Source: GW2011-AR1 sp964384965
GTDB lineage: Archaea; Nanobdellota; Nanobdellia; Pacearchaeales; GW2011-AR1
Direction: 5' to 3'
Length of the DNA: 64,000 bases
NCBI GenBank assembly: GCA_964384965.1
Contig: CAYLLR010000001.1
Coordinates: forward strand, 8,732-72,731
This document shows, piece by piece, positions 7,909 through 16,715 of the stretch. How positions within the stretch are numbered: position 1 is the stretch's first letter; every line of letters starts with the position of its first letter. The position numbers were made by a program, and so were the translations under genes. The notes beneath the pieces were generated by a model. The model was given only the letters and a program-made list of their open reading frames with translations, did no database searches and was not told the DNA's origin.

Positions 7909-8334
7909 ATGGAATGCAAATATTGTAAGATAGATGAAAATCTTTTGATTAAAAGATTTGATAGTTGGAATGTTTTGATTAATTCTAATCAGTATTTCTT
8001 AGGGAGACAATCAATTAGTTTGAAAAGACGTGTTGAGGAATTAACAGATATAACAAATTTGGAAAGAGATGAATTATTTTATATAATGAAAAAATCAAAA
8101 GATATAGTCACTAATTTATTTGATGCAAACTTGTTTAATTATTTTGTTGCAGAAAACATAACAAAACATTTACACATTCATTTAATTCCGAGGTATAATC
8201 ATAGTGTTAATTTTGAAGGATATCTATTCAAAGATGAATTGTGTGGAAAGAATCATTCTTTTTATCCAAGAGATTTTAAAATAGATGAAAATTTATTGGA
8301 AAAAATTAAAAATAAAATAATAGAGAAATTATAA
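7909..8334 (+). CDS. HIT (histidine triad) family protein
   Basis: HIT proteins are small nucleotide hydrolases or transferases. The 141-residue product carries the triad as HLHIHLIPRY near residue 86 and an N-terminal CKYCKIDEN, a pair of cysteines often found in HIT proteins. ATG 7909 lies one base after the gyrB stop. The frame extends further upstream inside gyrB, but 7909 gives the family's normal start. It sits in the gyrB-to-gyrA operon, and its substrate is not predictable. Confidence 0.85.
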   Translation: MECKYCKIDENLLIKRFDSWNVLINSNQYFLGRQSISLKRRVEELTDITNLERDELFYIMKKSKDIVTNLFDANLFNYFVAENITKHLHIHLIPRYNHSVNFEGYLFKDELCGKNHSFYPRDFKIDENLLEKIKNKIIEKL

Positions 8335-8336
8335 AA

Positions 8337-9029
8337 ATGATGTCCAAAAATAAAATTAAGGCGTTGATTTTTGATATTGGAGGTGTTTTAGAGCTTGAAA
8401 AAATTTCTCCATCAATTAATGGGAAAAAAGATTTTGTGAATCTTGGAGTTCATGAATATATTGCTAAAAAATTAAAAATCAGTGTCGATCAATGGTTCGA
8501 TTCTATCGATAGTACTTATGCAGATTCTGTTGAAGGAAAAATCTCTGAAAAAGAGGTTATTAGTATTTTATCTAAAAATTTGAAAGTTAAACCAAAAAAA
8601 TTGATAAAGGTAGTTGTTAAATCATATAAGAAAAATTTTGTTAGGAATAAATCTCTTTATAAATTTGCATTTAATGCAAAGAAGGAAGGTTATAAAATTG
8701 CTATTTTATCAGATCAATGGCATTTATCTAAGAAGGCTCTTGTCGACGATAAACTTATGAAAAATTTTGATGCTGTGGTGATTTCTTCCGATGTAGGGAT
8801 TAGAAAACCATCTCAAAAAATTTACAAATTAGTTTTAAAAGAACTAAAAATCAAACCAAATTATGCAGTTTTTATTGATAACCAAGAATGGAATATAAAA
8901 GCAGCAAGGAAATTGGGAATAAATACTATTTTATATAAAAACAACAAACAAGTTTTTGAAGATTTAAATAAATTGGGAATTAAAATTGGGAAACAAGATG
9001 GCAAAAAAATCAAAAGTAAAAACTCCTGA
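8337..9029 (+). CDS. HAD superfamily hydrolase
   Basis: This 230-residue protein starts with KIKALIFDIGGVLELEK, which is HAD motif I in the DxGxV form seen in YihX-like members, where the second aspartate of DxD is replaced. Motif II is AILSDQWH, the motif III lysine is in IRKPSQKIYK, and the motif IV acidic residue is in AVFIDNQEWN. A helical cap lies between motifs I and II. Likely activity is phosphate ester hydrolysis, substrate unknown. ATG 8337 follows the HIT stop by two bases, and its 3' end overlaps the next gene by 32 bases. Confidence 0.82.
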   Translation: MMSKNKIKALIFDIGGVLELEKISPSINGKKDFVNLGVHEYIAKKLKISVDQWFDSIDSTYADSVEGKISEKEVISILSKNLKVKPKKLIKVVVKSYKKNFVRNKSLYKFAFNAKKEGYKIAILSDQWHLSKKALVDDKLMKNFDAVVISSDVGIRKPSQKIYKLVLKELKIKPNYAVFIDNQEWNIKAARKLGINTILYKNNKQVFEDLNKLGIKIGKQDGKKIKSKNS

Positions 9030-9288
9030 TTGGATTTTGGAAGGTTATGATTCTCCAGAAGAGTATGAAAAAGCCAAAGGAATCAAGGTTAAAAAGAAAA
9101 AAGGGAAGACTTTTAAAATTAGGTATTGTCCGAAGTGTAATTCAGATGAACTAAAAGTTGTTATTGGTGAAATTGGGGTTTGGAAATGTAAGAGTTGTAA
9201 ATTTGAGGGAAGTGAAGTCAATGAGGAAGAATTAAATGAAGAGGAATTTATGAAATATTTGGACGAAAAAGGGGAGGAGGTTTCTTGA
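8998..9288 (+). CDS. Small zinc-ribbon protein
   Basis: This 96-residue protein has a basic N-terminus, a CPKCNSD...CKSCKFEG zinc ribbon (two CxxC knuckles about 20 residues apart) and an acidic C-terminal tail. It could bind nucleic acid or act as an adaptor in transcription or translation. No precise family is recognised. ATG 8998 lies inside the end of the HAD gene, and the downstream small frame starts on its stop codon (TTGA overlap), so it belongs to the gyrB-gyrA operon. Confidence 0.7.
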   Translation: MAKKSKVKTPDWILEGYDSPEEYEKAKGIKVKKKKGKTFKIRYCPKCNSDELKVVIGEIGVWKCKSCKFEGSEVNEEELNEEEFMKYLDEKGEEVS

Positions 9289-9491
9289 AAGTGAAAAAGA
9301 AAAATATTAAGCTAAATGAGTTGGAATCGACAGGCATTGGTCCAATCAATTACGTCTATGGGGATTATAATAATTATAATGAAATGATTGATAAATATGA
9401 TGATATTAGATTATCTGTTTATTATAGAAAAAATTGGTTGAATAATAAAAAGATAAATTTTGAATTAAATATCTTGAAAAAAGTATTTTAA
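9285..9491 (+). CDS. Possible small protein between zinc ribbon gene and gyrA, 68 aa
   Basis: The frame starts at TTG 9285, which overlaps the previous stop as TTGA and is preceded by a strong GGAGGAGG ribosome site at 9273-9280, four bases away. The product is basic at the start and rich in Asn and Tyr (YVYGDYNNYNEMIDKYDD). It ends 15 bases before gyrA. No family is recognised. The ribosome site and the operon position argue that it is translated, but the rare start and odd composition keep this uncertain. Confidence 0.45.
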   Translation: MKVKKKNIKLNELESTGIGPINYVYGDYNNYNEMIDKYDDIRLSVYYRKNWLNNKKINFELNILKKVF

Positions 9492-9506
9492 AGATACAAA
9501 TAAAAA

Positions 9507-12005
9507 ATGACAAAAGAAGAACAAAAAAAATTAGAAGAATCACAGGTTGAGCAGAATCCTAAAGATGTTCAGGTCGGAGAATCCTTTGCAGGAGAAGGGG
9601 TTTTTTTGGATGAAGAAGGGGTGATTAATTCAGAGGTTACTTCTGAAATGAAGAAGGCTTATCTTGATTATGCAATGAGTGTAATTGTTTCTCGTGCGAT
9701 TCCCTCTATTGAGGATGGAATGAAACCTGTTCAAAGAAGGATTCTTTATTCGATGCAACAGATGGGTTTGAAACCTAATACCCAAACTAAAAAATCAGCA
9801 AGAATCGTCGGGGACGTAATTGGTAAATATCACCCTCATGGAGATACGGCGGTTTATGATGCAATGGTAAGGATGGCTCAAGATTTTTCACTTCGTTATC
9901 CTTTGGTTTATGGTCAGGGAAATTTTGGTTCTATCGATGGAGATCCTCCTGCTGCTTATAGATATACCGAAGCAAAAATGGAAAAGCTTGCGGAAGAACT
10001 TTTAGAAGATATAGATAAAGAAACTGTTGAGTTTTTACCAAATTTTGATAATTCTTTAAAAGAGCCCAAATTACTCCCTGGAAAATTGCCTGCTTTAATG
10101 CTTAATGGTGCGACAGGTATTGCGGTGGGTATGGCTACAAATATTCCTCCCCACAATTTGAAAGAAGTTAGTGATGCAATAGTAAAGTACATTGATAATC
10201 CAAAAATAGAATTGGATGAATTAATGGATGTTATTACGGGTCCTGATTTTCCGACGGGAGGATTAGTTCAAGGAGATATGAAAGAACTTTATAGAACCGG
10301 AAGAGGAAGGTTGGTTATGAGAGGCAAGGTAGATTATGAAAGTACGAAGAAAAGAGAATTAGTCGTTATAACCGAGATTCCTTATATGGTCAATAAATCC
10401 TCTTTGATTACTCAAATTGCGAACCTTGTAAGAGATAAAAAAATCAAAGATATTTCGGATTTAAGAGATGAATCAAATAGGGGAAAAATCAGAATTGTTC
10501 TGGAATTGAGGAAAGGGGCTAGTCCGAAATTTGTGACTAATGCTTTGTATAAATATACTCGGCTCCAGGATTCTTTTAACGTTAATTTTTTAGCTCTCGT
10601 AAACGGGAAACCGAAAATTTTAGGACTTCTGGATGTTTTAGAAAATTATCTATCTTATAGGAAAAAAATTATTTCCAATAGGACTAAATATGAATTAAAA
10701 AAGGCGAAATTTAGGCAAGAGATAGTTGAAGGTCTTCTTAGAGCTTTAGAGAATATTGATAGAGTAATAAAAATAATTCGTTTTGGTGAAAATCCTTCAA
10801 AGGAGCTGAAACTTAAATTCAATTTTACAGCTAACCAAATTAAAGCAATTCTTGAGACTCGTTTGAGACAATTGACCTCTTTGGAAAATGAAAAATTAAG
10901 AAATGAATTTAAAGAGTTAGAAAAGAAAATTAAGAGGTATGAGAAAATTTTGGGGGATGTGAAAGAGGTTTTAAAAATTATTCGGGAAGAGGTTTTGGAA
11001 TTAAAAGAAAAATATGGGGATTCCCGTCGAACTCAGGTGTTTAAGAGAAATTTTTCTGAAATTTCTGAAAAAGATTTGGTTCAAGAAAAAGAAGTTGTTG
11101 TTTCAATTACAGAGAAAGGGTATGTGAAACGAATGGATGTCAAAACCTATAAAGAACAGAAAAGAGGTGGAAAAGGGGTTATAGGGAGCAATCTTACCAC
11201 GGGAGATTTTACAAAGCAAATCTTAACTTGTTCAACCCACGACCTTTTAATGTTTTTTACTTCAAGAGGAAGGGTTCTCTGGCTTAAAGCATATAATCTT
11301 CCTGAGGCTGAAAGATACGGAAAAGGAAAAGCTTTGATAAATTTACTTGGTTTGAAAGACGAGAAAGTAACAAATATAATTTCTGTAAGCAAATTCGAGG
11401 ATTTTTTAATAATGGCTACGAAAAAAGGAATTGTGAAAAAAATATCTCTTTCGTATTTTTCTAAACCGAGATTGTCGGGAGTTAAAGCAATTAATCTTCC
11501 GTTGGACAATTCAGATAATTTAATAGGGGTTGAGGTTTTGAAAGGGGGTCAAGATATTAGTCTTGCTACAAAATTTGGGAAATCAATAAGGTTTAGTTCT
11601 GATAAAATTCGTGCAATGGGCAGGGCAAGTTATGGGGTCACGGGAATCAAAATGGCTAAGGGAGATGAAGTTGTTTCATTAGAAGTTTTAGATAGGGATG
11701 CAATTTTTACAATTACTAAAAAAGGGTATGGGAAAAGGACTTCAGTTAAAGATTATCGGAGAACTGCAAGGGCAGGTAAGGGGGTAATTAATTTAAAGGT
11801 AAGCGAAAAAACTGGAGAAGTTGTGAATACGGTTTCTGTAAACGATGGAGATTCAATTATAATAACAACGGCAAAAGGGCAGGTCATTCGGACTAGTTTA
11901 AAGGACATAAGAGTAATGGGGCGCGCTGCTCAGGGAGTAAGAATAGTAAAACTTCAAGTAGGGGATTCCGTAACAGACGTTATAAGAGTTCACGACGAGG
12001 AATAA
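9507..12005 (+). CDS. gyrA: DNA gyrase subunit A
   Basis: GyrA cuts and rejoins DNA through its catalytic tyrosine and wraps DNA with its C-terminal pinwheel. In this 832-residue protein the breakage domain contains PVQRRILYSM, KYHPHGD and the active-site tyrosine 153 in AAYRYTEAKM. The GyrA box appears as QKRGGKG at about 551-557. With six blade-like repeats after it, this marks true gyrase rather than topoisomerase IV. About 45 extra acidic residues precede the usual start (SEVTSEMKKAYLDYAMSV). It closes the operon begun by gyrB and converges on the gene at 12012. Confidence 0.96.
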   Translation: MTKEEQKKLEESQVEQNPKDVQVGESFAGEGVFLDEEGVINSEVTSEMKKAYLDYAMSVIVSRAIPSIEDGMKPVQRRILYSMQQMGLKPNTQTKKSARIVGDVIGKYHPHGDTAVYDAMVRMAQDFSLRYPLVYGQGNFGSIDGDPPAAYRYTEAKMEKLAEELLEDIDKETVEFLPNFDNSLKEPKLLPGKLPALMLNGATGIAVGMATNIPPHNLKEVSDAIVKYIDNPKIELDELMDVITGPDFPTGGLVQGDMKELYRTGRGRLVMRGKVDYESTKKRELVVITEIPYMVNKSSLITQIANLVRDKKIKDISDLRDESNRGKIRIVLELRKGASPKFVTNALYKYTRLQDSFNVNFLALVNGKPKILGLLDVLENYLSYRKKIISNRTKYELKKAKFRQEIVEGLLRALENIDRVIKIIRFGENPSKELKLKFNFTANQIKAILETRLRQLTSLENEKLRNEFKELEKKIKRYEKILGDVKEVLKIIREEVLELKEKYGDSRRTQVFKRNFSEISEKDLVQEKEVVVSITEKGYVKRMDVKTYKEQKRGGKGVIGSNLTTGDFTKQILTCSTHDLLMFFTSRGRVLWLKAYNLPEAERYGKGKALINLLGLKDEKVTNIISVSKFEDFLIMATKKGIVKKISLSYFSKPRLSGVKAINLPLDNSDNLIGVEVLKGGQDISLATKFGKSIRFSSDKIRAMGRASYGVTGIKMAKGDEVVSLEVLDRDAIFTITKKGYGKRTSVKDYRRTARAGKGVINLKVSEKTGEVVNTVSVNDGDSIIITTAKGQVIRTSLKDIRVMGRAAQGVRIVKLQVGDSVTDVIRVHDEE

Positions 12006-12011
12006 TATAAT

Positions 12012-13538
12012 TTAATTTTTACTAATTTTGAACTTTTCGTTAGGGATTTTGAACTTCTCGATTATTTCTCTGTTTTCTTTTGAATTTTTAATATATATAA
12101 TTACAAAATCATCTACATATATCGGAATCCATGTGGGATCTTTTAGTCTTTCAATTAAAAATTGTTGGCCCCAGGGAGTCATATCTTTTCTATAAAAATA
12201 TATTATATTTAGATTATATTTTTTTTCGTATTTTTTCCAAACTTCTTTATTTTCTTGTATTGGAATATAAACTTCTTTGAAAAATTTTACAGAATATGCT
12301 TCTGGACGATTATCTACAAAAACTTTTTCTTTTGGAAATAAATTTAGTATGAGATATCCCCCTATATCATAATTATTAAATATTGGGCCTTCTAAATTAT
12401 TTTCTTTAAAAAAAGTAATGGAGTTTAAATTATTATTTAGAAGTCCAATTCCTGTTGAGGGATTTAAGGAAAAATAATTTAATCCTGCAATTATAAATGT
12501 AATGATTATAACTATAGAAATTGAAATTATTTTTAAGATTTGTTTTTTTGTTAATTTATTATAAAAACTCTTTAAATTTTCAGATAATATCGGAATTAAA
12601 ACTAATCCAAATATTGTTATGTTTCTTGTCATTTTCCATGCTAAAGTTCCAAAAAATAAGAATAAGAGAATATTAAGCACATTTTCTTTAATGGTTTTTT
12701 TTGATATGAAAAAACTAATGGTTCCTAATAAGAAAATTAATTCAAAATAGAGATAAAGTGGATTGTAAAATCTGGTTTGCATAAAAATAATGCTCATGTT
12801 TTCTGCAAGAAGATATCCATATTCCCTGAAGATTAAAAGCGGTTCTAACAGGCCCTTTATGAAAAAGGGATTAATGAGTGAGGCCAAAATTAGTCCTCCA
12901 AGCAAAATTAAATATTTTTTGAATTTTTCTTTTTTGTTAAAGTAACTGTGGATTGTGAAAAAGGAAGCGATACTTATTCCAAAAATGAAAAATATGTGAA
13001 TGTTTACCCAAATTATTTGGGTTGGGATTAAAATTAAAAGTAATTTTTTATATTTAATTTTATTTTTTTCAAATTTAAAGAGCAAAAAGTAATAAAATGC
13101 TAAGAAGAAATAACTAAGGACTTCCGGTCTTATTTCTTTTCTATGGATTATGAGGGGGATTAATAAAATAGTGAGAAAAATTGCAAGTTTATAGTCTCCT
13201 TTTTCTTTTGCCAGAATAAAAAATAGCATGAATGATAAGAGATATATTAAAATGTTTATTAGGGATAGTCCTTGGAATCCAGTCAATTTCCAAATCAAAT
13301 AAGCAATAGCTCCATACCCCCAATGATGGGTTATTGTTGGATAATTATTTTCTGTGTAAGAGTAAAAATTTGTTGATAGTATTTTTCCTTCGTTGAAGAA
13401 TATTTCTCCGTTTTTTATGTGTCTTCCTATGTCTGAGTTTGAGAGATTTATTTTTTGAGCATAAGAAAGTGAAAGAATAATTATTAAAAAAACTAAAGGA
13501 ATTAATTTTTTGTAATTTTTTTTTGAGTCCTTTTTCAT
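12012..13538 (-). CDS. Polytopic membrane protein, GT-C glycosyltransferase-like
   Basis: This 508-residue protein has about 11-12 hydrophobic segments. The first loop after the N-terminal segment holds SDIGRHIKNGEIFF and THHWGYGAIAYLIW, resembling the acidic first outer loop of GT-C type membrane glycosyltransferases that use lipid-linked sugars. The last 140 residues form a soluble domain with few hydrophobic runs (YDIGGYLIL, VFVDNRPEAY). The divergent neighbour at 13609 is a GT2 enzyme of the kind that charges the lipid carrier, which supports a role in glycan transfer at the cell surface. The substrate is not known. Confidence 0.6.
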   Translation of the reverse strand: MKKDSKKNYKKLIPLVFLIIILSLSYAQKINLSNSDIGRHIKNGEIFFNEGKILSTNFYSYTENNYPTITHHWGYGAIAYLIWKLTGFQGLSLINILIYLLSFMLFFILAKEKGDYKLAIFLTILLIPLIIHRKEIRPEVLSYFFLAFYYFLLFKFEKNKIKYKKLLLILIPTQIIWVNIHIFFIFGISIASFFTIHSYFNKKEKFKKYLILLGGLILASLINPFFIKGLLEPLLIFREYGYLLAENMSIIFMQTRFYNPLYLYFELIFLLGTISFFISKKTIKENVLNILLFLFFGTLAWKMTRNITIFGLVLIPILSENLKSFYNKLTKKQILKIISISIVIIITFIIAGLNYFSLNPSTGIGLLNNNLNSITFFKENNLEGPIFNNYDIGGYLILNLFPKEKVFVDNRPEAYSVKFFKEVYIPIQENKEVWKKYEKKYNLNIIYFYRKDMTPWGQQFLIERLKDPTWIPIYVDDFVIIYIKNSKENREIIEKFKIPNEKFKISKN

Positions 13539-13608
13539 TACTTTAGAAATAAATGGGTGTTTTTATTTTTTTAGTAATTAATTTAAATTACGCTTTTGTC
13601 ATACAATT

Positions 13609-14298
13609 ATGAAAATTAGTGTTTTAATTCCTGTTTATAATGAAGAAAGGACTTTGGTTAATCTTTTTGAAAAATTGTCTTCTCTAAATATAAAGTACAA
13701 TAAAGAGATAATTTTTATAAATGATGGTTCTAATGATAATTCTTTAAATTTAATTAAGGGTTTTATTAAAAAAAATGAAAATATAATTTTAATCAATAGT
13801 TTAAAAAATTATGGAAAGGGGTTTTCTATTCGCAAGGGTATTAAAAAATCTAAGGGGGATATTGTTATTTTTCAGGATGCAGATTTAGAATATGATGTTT
13901 TGGATTTAAAGAGGATTCTTGAAGAATTTAAGAAAGAAAAGGTTGAAGTAGTTTATGGTTCTCGATTTTTGAAGACAAACAGAAAGGGAAATCTTCTTTT
14001 TTATTTTGCTAATCGTATTCTTTCTTTAATTACTTCTCTCTTTTATTATGTAAAAATTACCGATATGGAAACAGGTTACAAAGCATTTAGAAAAGAGGTT
14101 TTAGAAAATCTTAATTTAGAGAGTTTTGGTTTTGAAATAGAACCGGAAATAACATCTAAATTATTAAGGAAGAATTATGAGATTGTGGAGATTCCGATTT
14201 CTTATTATCCAAGGAGTAGAAAGTTAGGAAAGAAAATTAAAATTAGGGATGGGTTCCTTGCGGTTAAGACTTTGATAAAATATAGGTTTTTTAAATAA
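13609..14298 (+). CDS. GT2 glycosyltransferase (dolichyl-phosphate sugar synthase-like)
   Basis: The 229-residue GT-A fold protein starts VLIPVYNEERTL and has INDGSNDNS, the DxD-like metal site QDADLEYD near residue 88, and the TDMETGYKAFR and FGFEIEPEI motifs found in DPM1-type enzymes that load mannose or glucose on dolichyl phosphate. No membrane segment follows, as in the soluble DPM1 class. It likely feeds lipid-linked sugar to GT-C enzymes such as its divergent neighbour. Its 3' end overlaps the ksgA end by eight bases, so the two genes converge. Confidence 0.88.
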   Translation: MKISVLIPVYNEERTLVNLFEKLSSLNIKYNKEIIFINDGSNDNSLNLIKGFIKKNENIILINSLKNYGKGFSIRKGIKKSKGDIVIFQDADLEYDVLDLKRILEEFKKEKVEVVYGSRFLKTNRKGNLLFYFANRILSLITSLFYYVKITDMETGYKAFRKEVLENLNLESFGFEIEPEITSKLLRKNYEIVEIPISYYPRSRKLGKKIKIRDGFLAVKTLIKYRFFK

Positions 14299-15043
14299 AA
14301 TTTTTAATATTTTCTTTTAATTTGTTAATAAATTTTCCTGAAATTGTTTTTGTTGATTTTTCGAGAGTTTCAAGATTCAAATTCATTTCTTTTATTATTT
14401 TTTTTGCTTCACGTCTTGTTTTTCCATATTTTTTAAGAGTTTTTATTATTGCATTTTTTGTTTTGGATTCTTTTTCTAAAATTGATTGTAAAACCAATTC
14501 TAATTCCGTCGGTTTTTTCCTTTTCAATTGAATCAAGAAAGAATTTACCCTCGGGGAAGGTTTAAATTCTGATTTGGAAATTTTTTGTATGTAATTAATT
14601 TCAAAATAAAGATTTGCAATAATCCCCATTTTGGTTATTTTTTCCTCCAAAATTTTTTTTAGTTTTTCGCCCACAATTATTGTTATTTCTTTTATCCCTT
14701 CTTTGATAGATTTTTGAATTAGTGGTTCTGATATTGAATAAGGAATGTTTGCTACGATTTTATTATTTCCTTTCCAAGGGTACTTAAGAGCATTTTCAAA
14801 TATAAATTTTGTATTTTTTAATTTGAGGTTATTAAGAATAGGTTTAAATTTTTTATCTGTTTCAAAAGAAGTTAGAAATTTGACCTTTGGAGAAATGAGT
14901 TTTGTCAATCTTCCGTCTCCTGCCCCAATTTCAATAACTCTATCTTTTTTTGATAATTTGGCCAACGAAATTTGCTTTCTTAGAATTTTTTTATTTTCTA
15001 AAAAATGTTGTTGTTTTTTTGGATTTGGGGTTGGGGGTTCCAT
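14291..15043 (-). CDS. ksgA: rRNA adenine N6-dimethyltransferase KsgA/Dim1
   Basis: KsgA/Dim1 dimethylates two adjacent adenines at the 3' end of 16S rRNA during small-subunit assembly. The 250-residue product has the QHFL start motif, the SAM loop IEIGAGDGRLTKLI, the acidic residue at SFETD, and the catalytic NIPYSIS motif near residue 119. The helical C-terminal domain contains FKPSPRVNSFLI. The length is near normal. ATG 15043 is followed by MEPPTPNPKKQQHFLENK, a family-like start. Confidence 0.92.
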   Translation of the reverse strand: MEPPTPNPKKQQHFLENKKILRKQISLAKLSKKDRVIEIGAGDGRLTKLISPKVKFLTSFETDKKFKPILNNLKLKNTKFIFENALKYPWKGNNKIVANIPYSISEPLIQKSIKEGIKEITIIVGEKLKKILEEKITKMGIIANLYFEINYIQKISKSEFKPSPRVNSFLIQLKRKKPTELELVLQSILEKESKTKNAIIKTLKKYGKTRREAKKIIKEMNLNLETLEKSTKTISGKFINKLKENIKNFI

Positions 15044-15134
15044 TTATTATAAAAAGAAGGGAGAGTTAAAAGATTTTCTAAAAAAGAATTCGTATTTTGG
15101 AGAGTTTTATATAGTTAATTTACTATCTTTTTTT

Positions 15135-15506
15135 ATGGTAAAAGTAATAGTTGATACAAATTTTATTTTAAATTGTATTAGGAATAAATTTGATTTTTAT
15201 GAAGGGCTTTTAGAAATGGGGTTTTTAATTTTGGTTCCAAAAGAGGTTATAAAAGAGATTCAACGAATCACTATTTCGTCCAAATCTTTAAAATTTAGAG
15301 ATGAAGCTAAATTGGCTTTAAAATTAATTAGTTTGGGGAATCATCAAGTTATTAGTTGTCCTGGGAAATATGTCGACGCTGGAATCAAAAAATATTTAGA
15401 TAAACATTTGGATGTATTCCTTGCTACAATGGACAAAGAACTTAAGAAATCGGTTAAGAATAGGAAAATTGTTCTTAGGAATAAAAAAAAGTTGGAATTG
15501 CAATGA
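15135..15506 (+). CDS. PIN domain protein
   Basis: This 123-residue protein starts VKVIVDTNFIL, with the first PIN aspartate near residue 6, and later has the acidic set in GIKKYLDKHLDVFLATMDKELKK. PIN domains are metal-dependent RNases. This arrangement resembles archaeal Fcf1/Nob1-type and free-standing PIN proteins more than VapC, and no antitoxin gene is adjacent. The frame extends upstream through ksgA on the other strand, but ATG 15135 gives the normal start. Its position beside ksgA suggests, but does not prove, a link to rRNA processing. Confidence 0.75.
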   Translation: MVKVIVDTNFILNCIRNKFDFYEGLLEMGFLILVPKEVIKEIQRITISSKSLKFRDEAKLALKLISLGNHQVISCPGKYVDAGIKKYLDKHLDVFLATMDKELKKSVKNRKIVLRNKKKLELQ

Positions 15507-15527
15507 CTAATTTTTTGTCGAAATTAA

Positions 15528-15818
15528 TTAATTTACCATCCTATTTTTTTCCATGGCGTTTTCCAAGGAATACCAAAAATTAAATATAACTTCTTCTGCA
15601 ACCTCTATTTTTCCTCTTAAATATAATTTTTCTGCTGCTTTTACCAAGATGCTTTCTTTTGGAATATTTAATATTTTCAGTTTAGCACAATAAAAATGAT
15701 AATTGGAATCTGAAAATAGAATCATCTCTTTTTTTGATTCAAAATCATAATTAATTATCTGTTGGGATATTGCATTGCTATAATTTAATAAAAAGGAGAT
15801 ATCTTTTTCATAAACCAT
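15528..15818 (-). CDS. Hypothetical helical protein, 96 aa
   Basis: No family is recognised. The protein is mostly helical, begins MVYEKDISFLLNYSNAISQQ and contains the IPKESILVKAAEKLYLRGK and VIFNFWYSLENAMEK segments. There is no signal peptide or metal site. It converges with the PIN gene and diverges from the rpo7 operon. Confidence 0.5.
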   Translation of the reverse strand: MVYEKDISFLLNYSNAISQQIINYDFESKKEMILFSDSNYHFYCAKLKILNIPKESILVKAAEKLYLRGKIEVAEEVIFNFWYSLENAMEKNRMVN

Positions 15819-15886
15819 TCTTTTTTAAGTTGTTTTGTATATTTATAATGTTTTATTTTGGGTTATAATCCCAATCACGCAAAAGC

Positions 15887-15898
15887 TTTTTAAACCAA
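15887..15898 (+). promoter_or_regulatory. TATA box of the rpo7 operon
   Basis: GCTTTTTAAACC at 15887-15898 centres about 30 bases before ATG 15923, fitting a leaderless transcript. Confidence 0.45.
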
Positions 15899-15922
15899 TT
15901 TTTACTCTAAATTTTGATTAAG

Positions 15923-16519
15923 ATGTTTTATTTAACGGAAGTTGAGGATTATGTAAGGGTTGACCCTAAACTATTTGGTTTACCTACTTCGGAATCTGTT
16001 AGACAGCAGTTAGATGAAACTTATGAGGGTTATTATCAGAAAGAGCTTGGAAAAGTTGTTTCTGTTGTCGAAGTTTTAAATGTCGGAAAGGGAGTCATAA
16101 TTCCCGGTGACGGGGCTGCTTATTACAAATGCACTTTCAAGTTGTTAGTTTGGAAGCCGGAACTTCAGGAGTTTGTTTATGGGCAAGTTTCAGAAATTAC
16201 CAATTTTGGTGCTTTTATTGATATGGGGGTTATGAGGGGAATGATTCATATTAGTCAAACAATGGATGATTACGTTAGTTTTAGTGATGCAGGTTCTTTA
16301 TCTGGAAAATCAAGTGGAAGGGTTTTGAAAGAGAATGATTTGTGTATTGCAAGAATTGTTGCAATAAGTCATAAAGGAGATGATCCCAAAATTGGTTTGA
16401 CGATGAGACAACCCGGTCTCGGAAAGTTGGAGTGGATAAAAGAGGATAAAGCAAAAAAAGAAGCTGAAGTTAAAAAATTAGCGAAAAAAGAAGAGTCAAA
16501 AAAGAAGGTAAAAAAATAA
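15923..16519 (+). CDS. rpo7: RNA polymerase subunit Rpo7 (RpoE')
   Basis: Rpo7 forms the stalk of archaeal RNA polymerase with Rpo4. The 198-residue protein starts MFYLTEVEDYVRVDP, carries the tip domain (GYYQKELGKVVSVVEV, GKGVIIPGDGAAYYKC) and an S1 domain (GQVSEITNFGAFIDMGVMRGMIHISQ), ending in GLTMRQPGLG. A Lys/Glu tail of about 30 residues follows. ATG 15923 is preferred over the TTG at 15914. It leads an operon with spt4, eS24 and eS31, the usual archaeal order. Confidence 0.95.
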   Translation: MFYLTEVEDYVRVDPKLFGLPTSESVRQQLDETYEGYYQKELGKVVSVVEVLNVGKGVIIPGDGAAYYKCTFKLLVWKPELQEFVYGQVSEITNFGAFIDMGVMRGMIHISQTMDDYVSFSDAGSLSGKSSGRVLKENDLCIARIVAISHKGDDPKIGLTMRQPGLGKLEWIKEDKAKKEAEVKKLAKKEESKKKVKK

Positions 16520-16714
16520 ATGGTTAAAACGAAAGATAAGGCGTGTAAAGTGTGTAAAGTTATTTATGAGGGAGATAGGTGCCCTAAATGCGAATCTAAG
16601 GAGTTCACAGATTCTTATAAAGGAAAAATTTATATTTTAGATTGTGAAAAATCAGAAATTGCAAAAAAAATAAACTTAAATTCTAATGGCAAGTTTGCTA
16701 TAAAAACGAGGTAA
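16520..16714 (+). CDS. spt4: Transcription elongation factor Spt4
   Basis: This 64-residue zinc protein has CKVCKVIYEG and CPKCESKEFT knuckles and GKIYILDCEKSEIAKKI, all typical of archaeal Spt4 (RpoE''), the partner of Spt5 in processive elongation. The start is immediately adjacent to the rpo7 stop. The order rpo7-spt4-eS24-eS31 is conserved in archaea. Confidence 0.92.
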   Translation: MVKTKDKACKVCKVIYEGDRCPKCESKEFTDSYKGKIYILDCEKSEIAKKINLNSNGKFAIKTR

Positions 16715-16715
16715 A

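Noticed and set aside
14745..15134. N-terminal extension of the PIN gene frame across ksgA
   Set aside because: The extension is antisense to ksgA; the PIN domain starts at ATG 15135.
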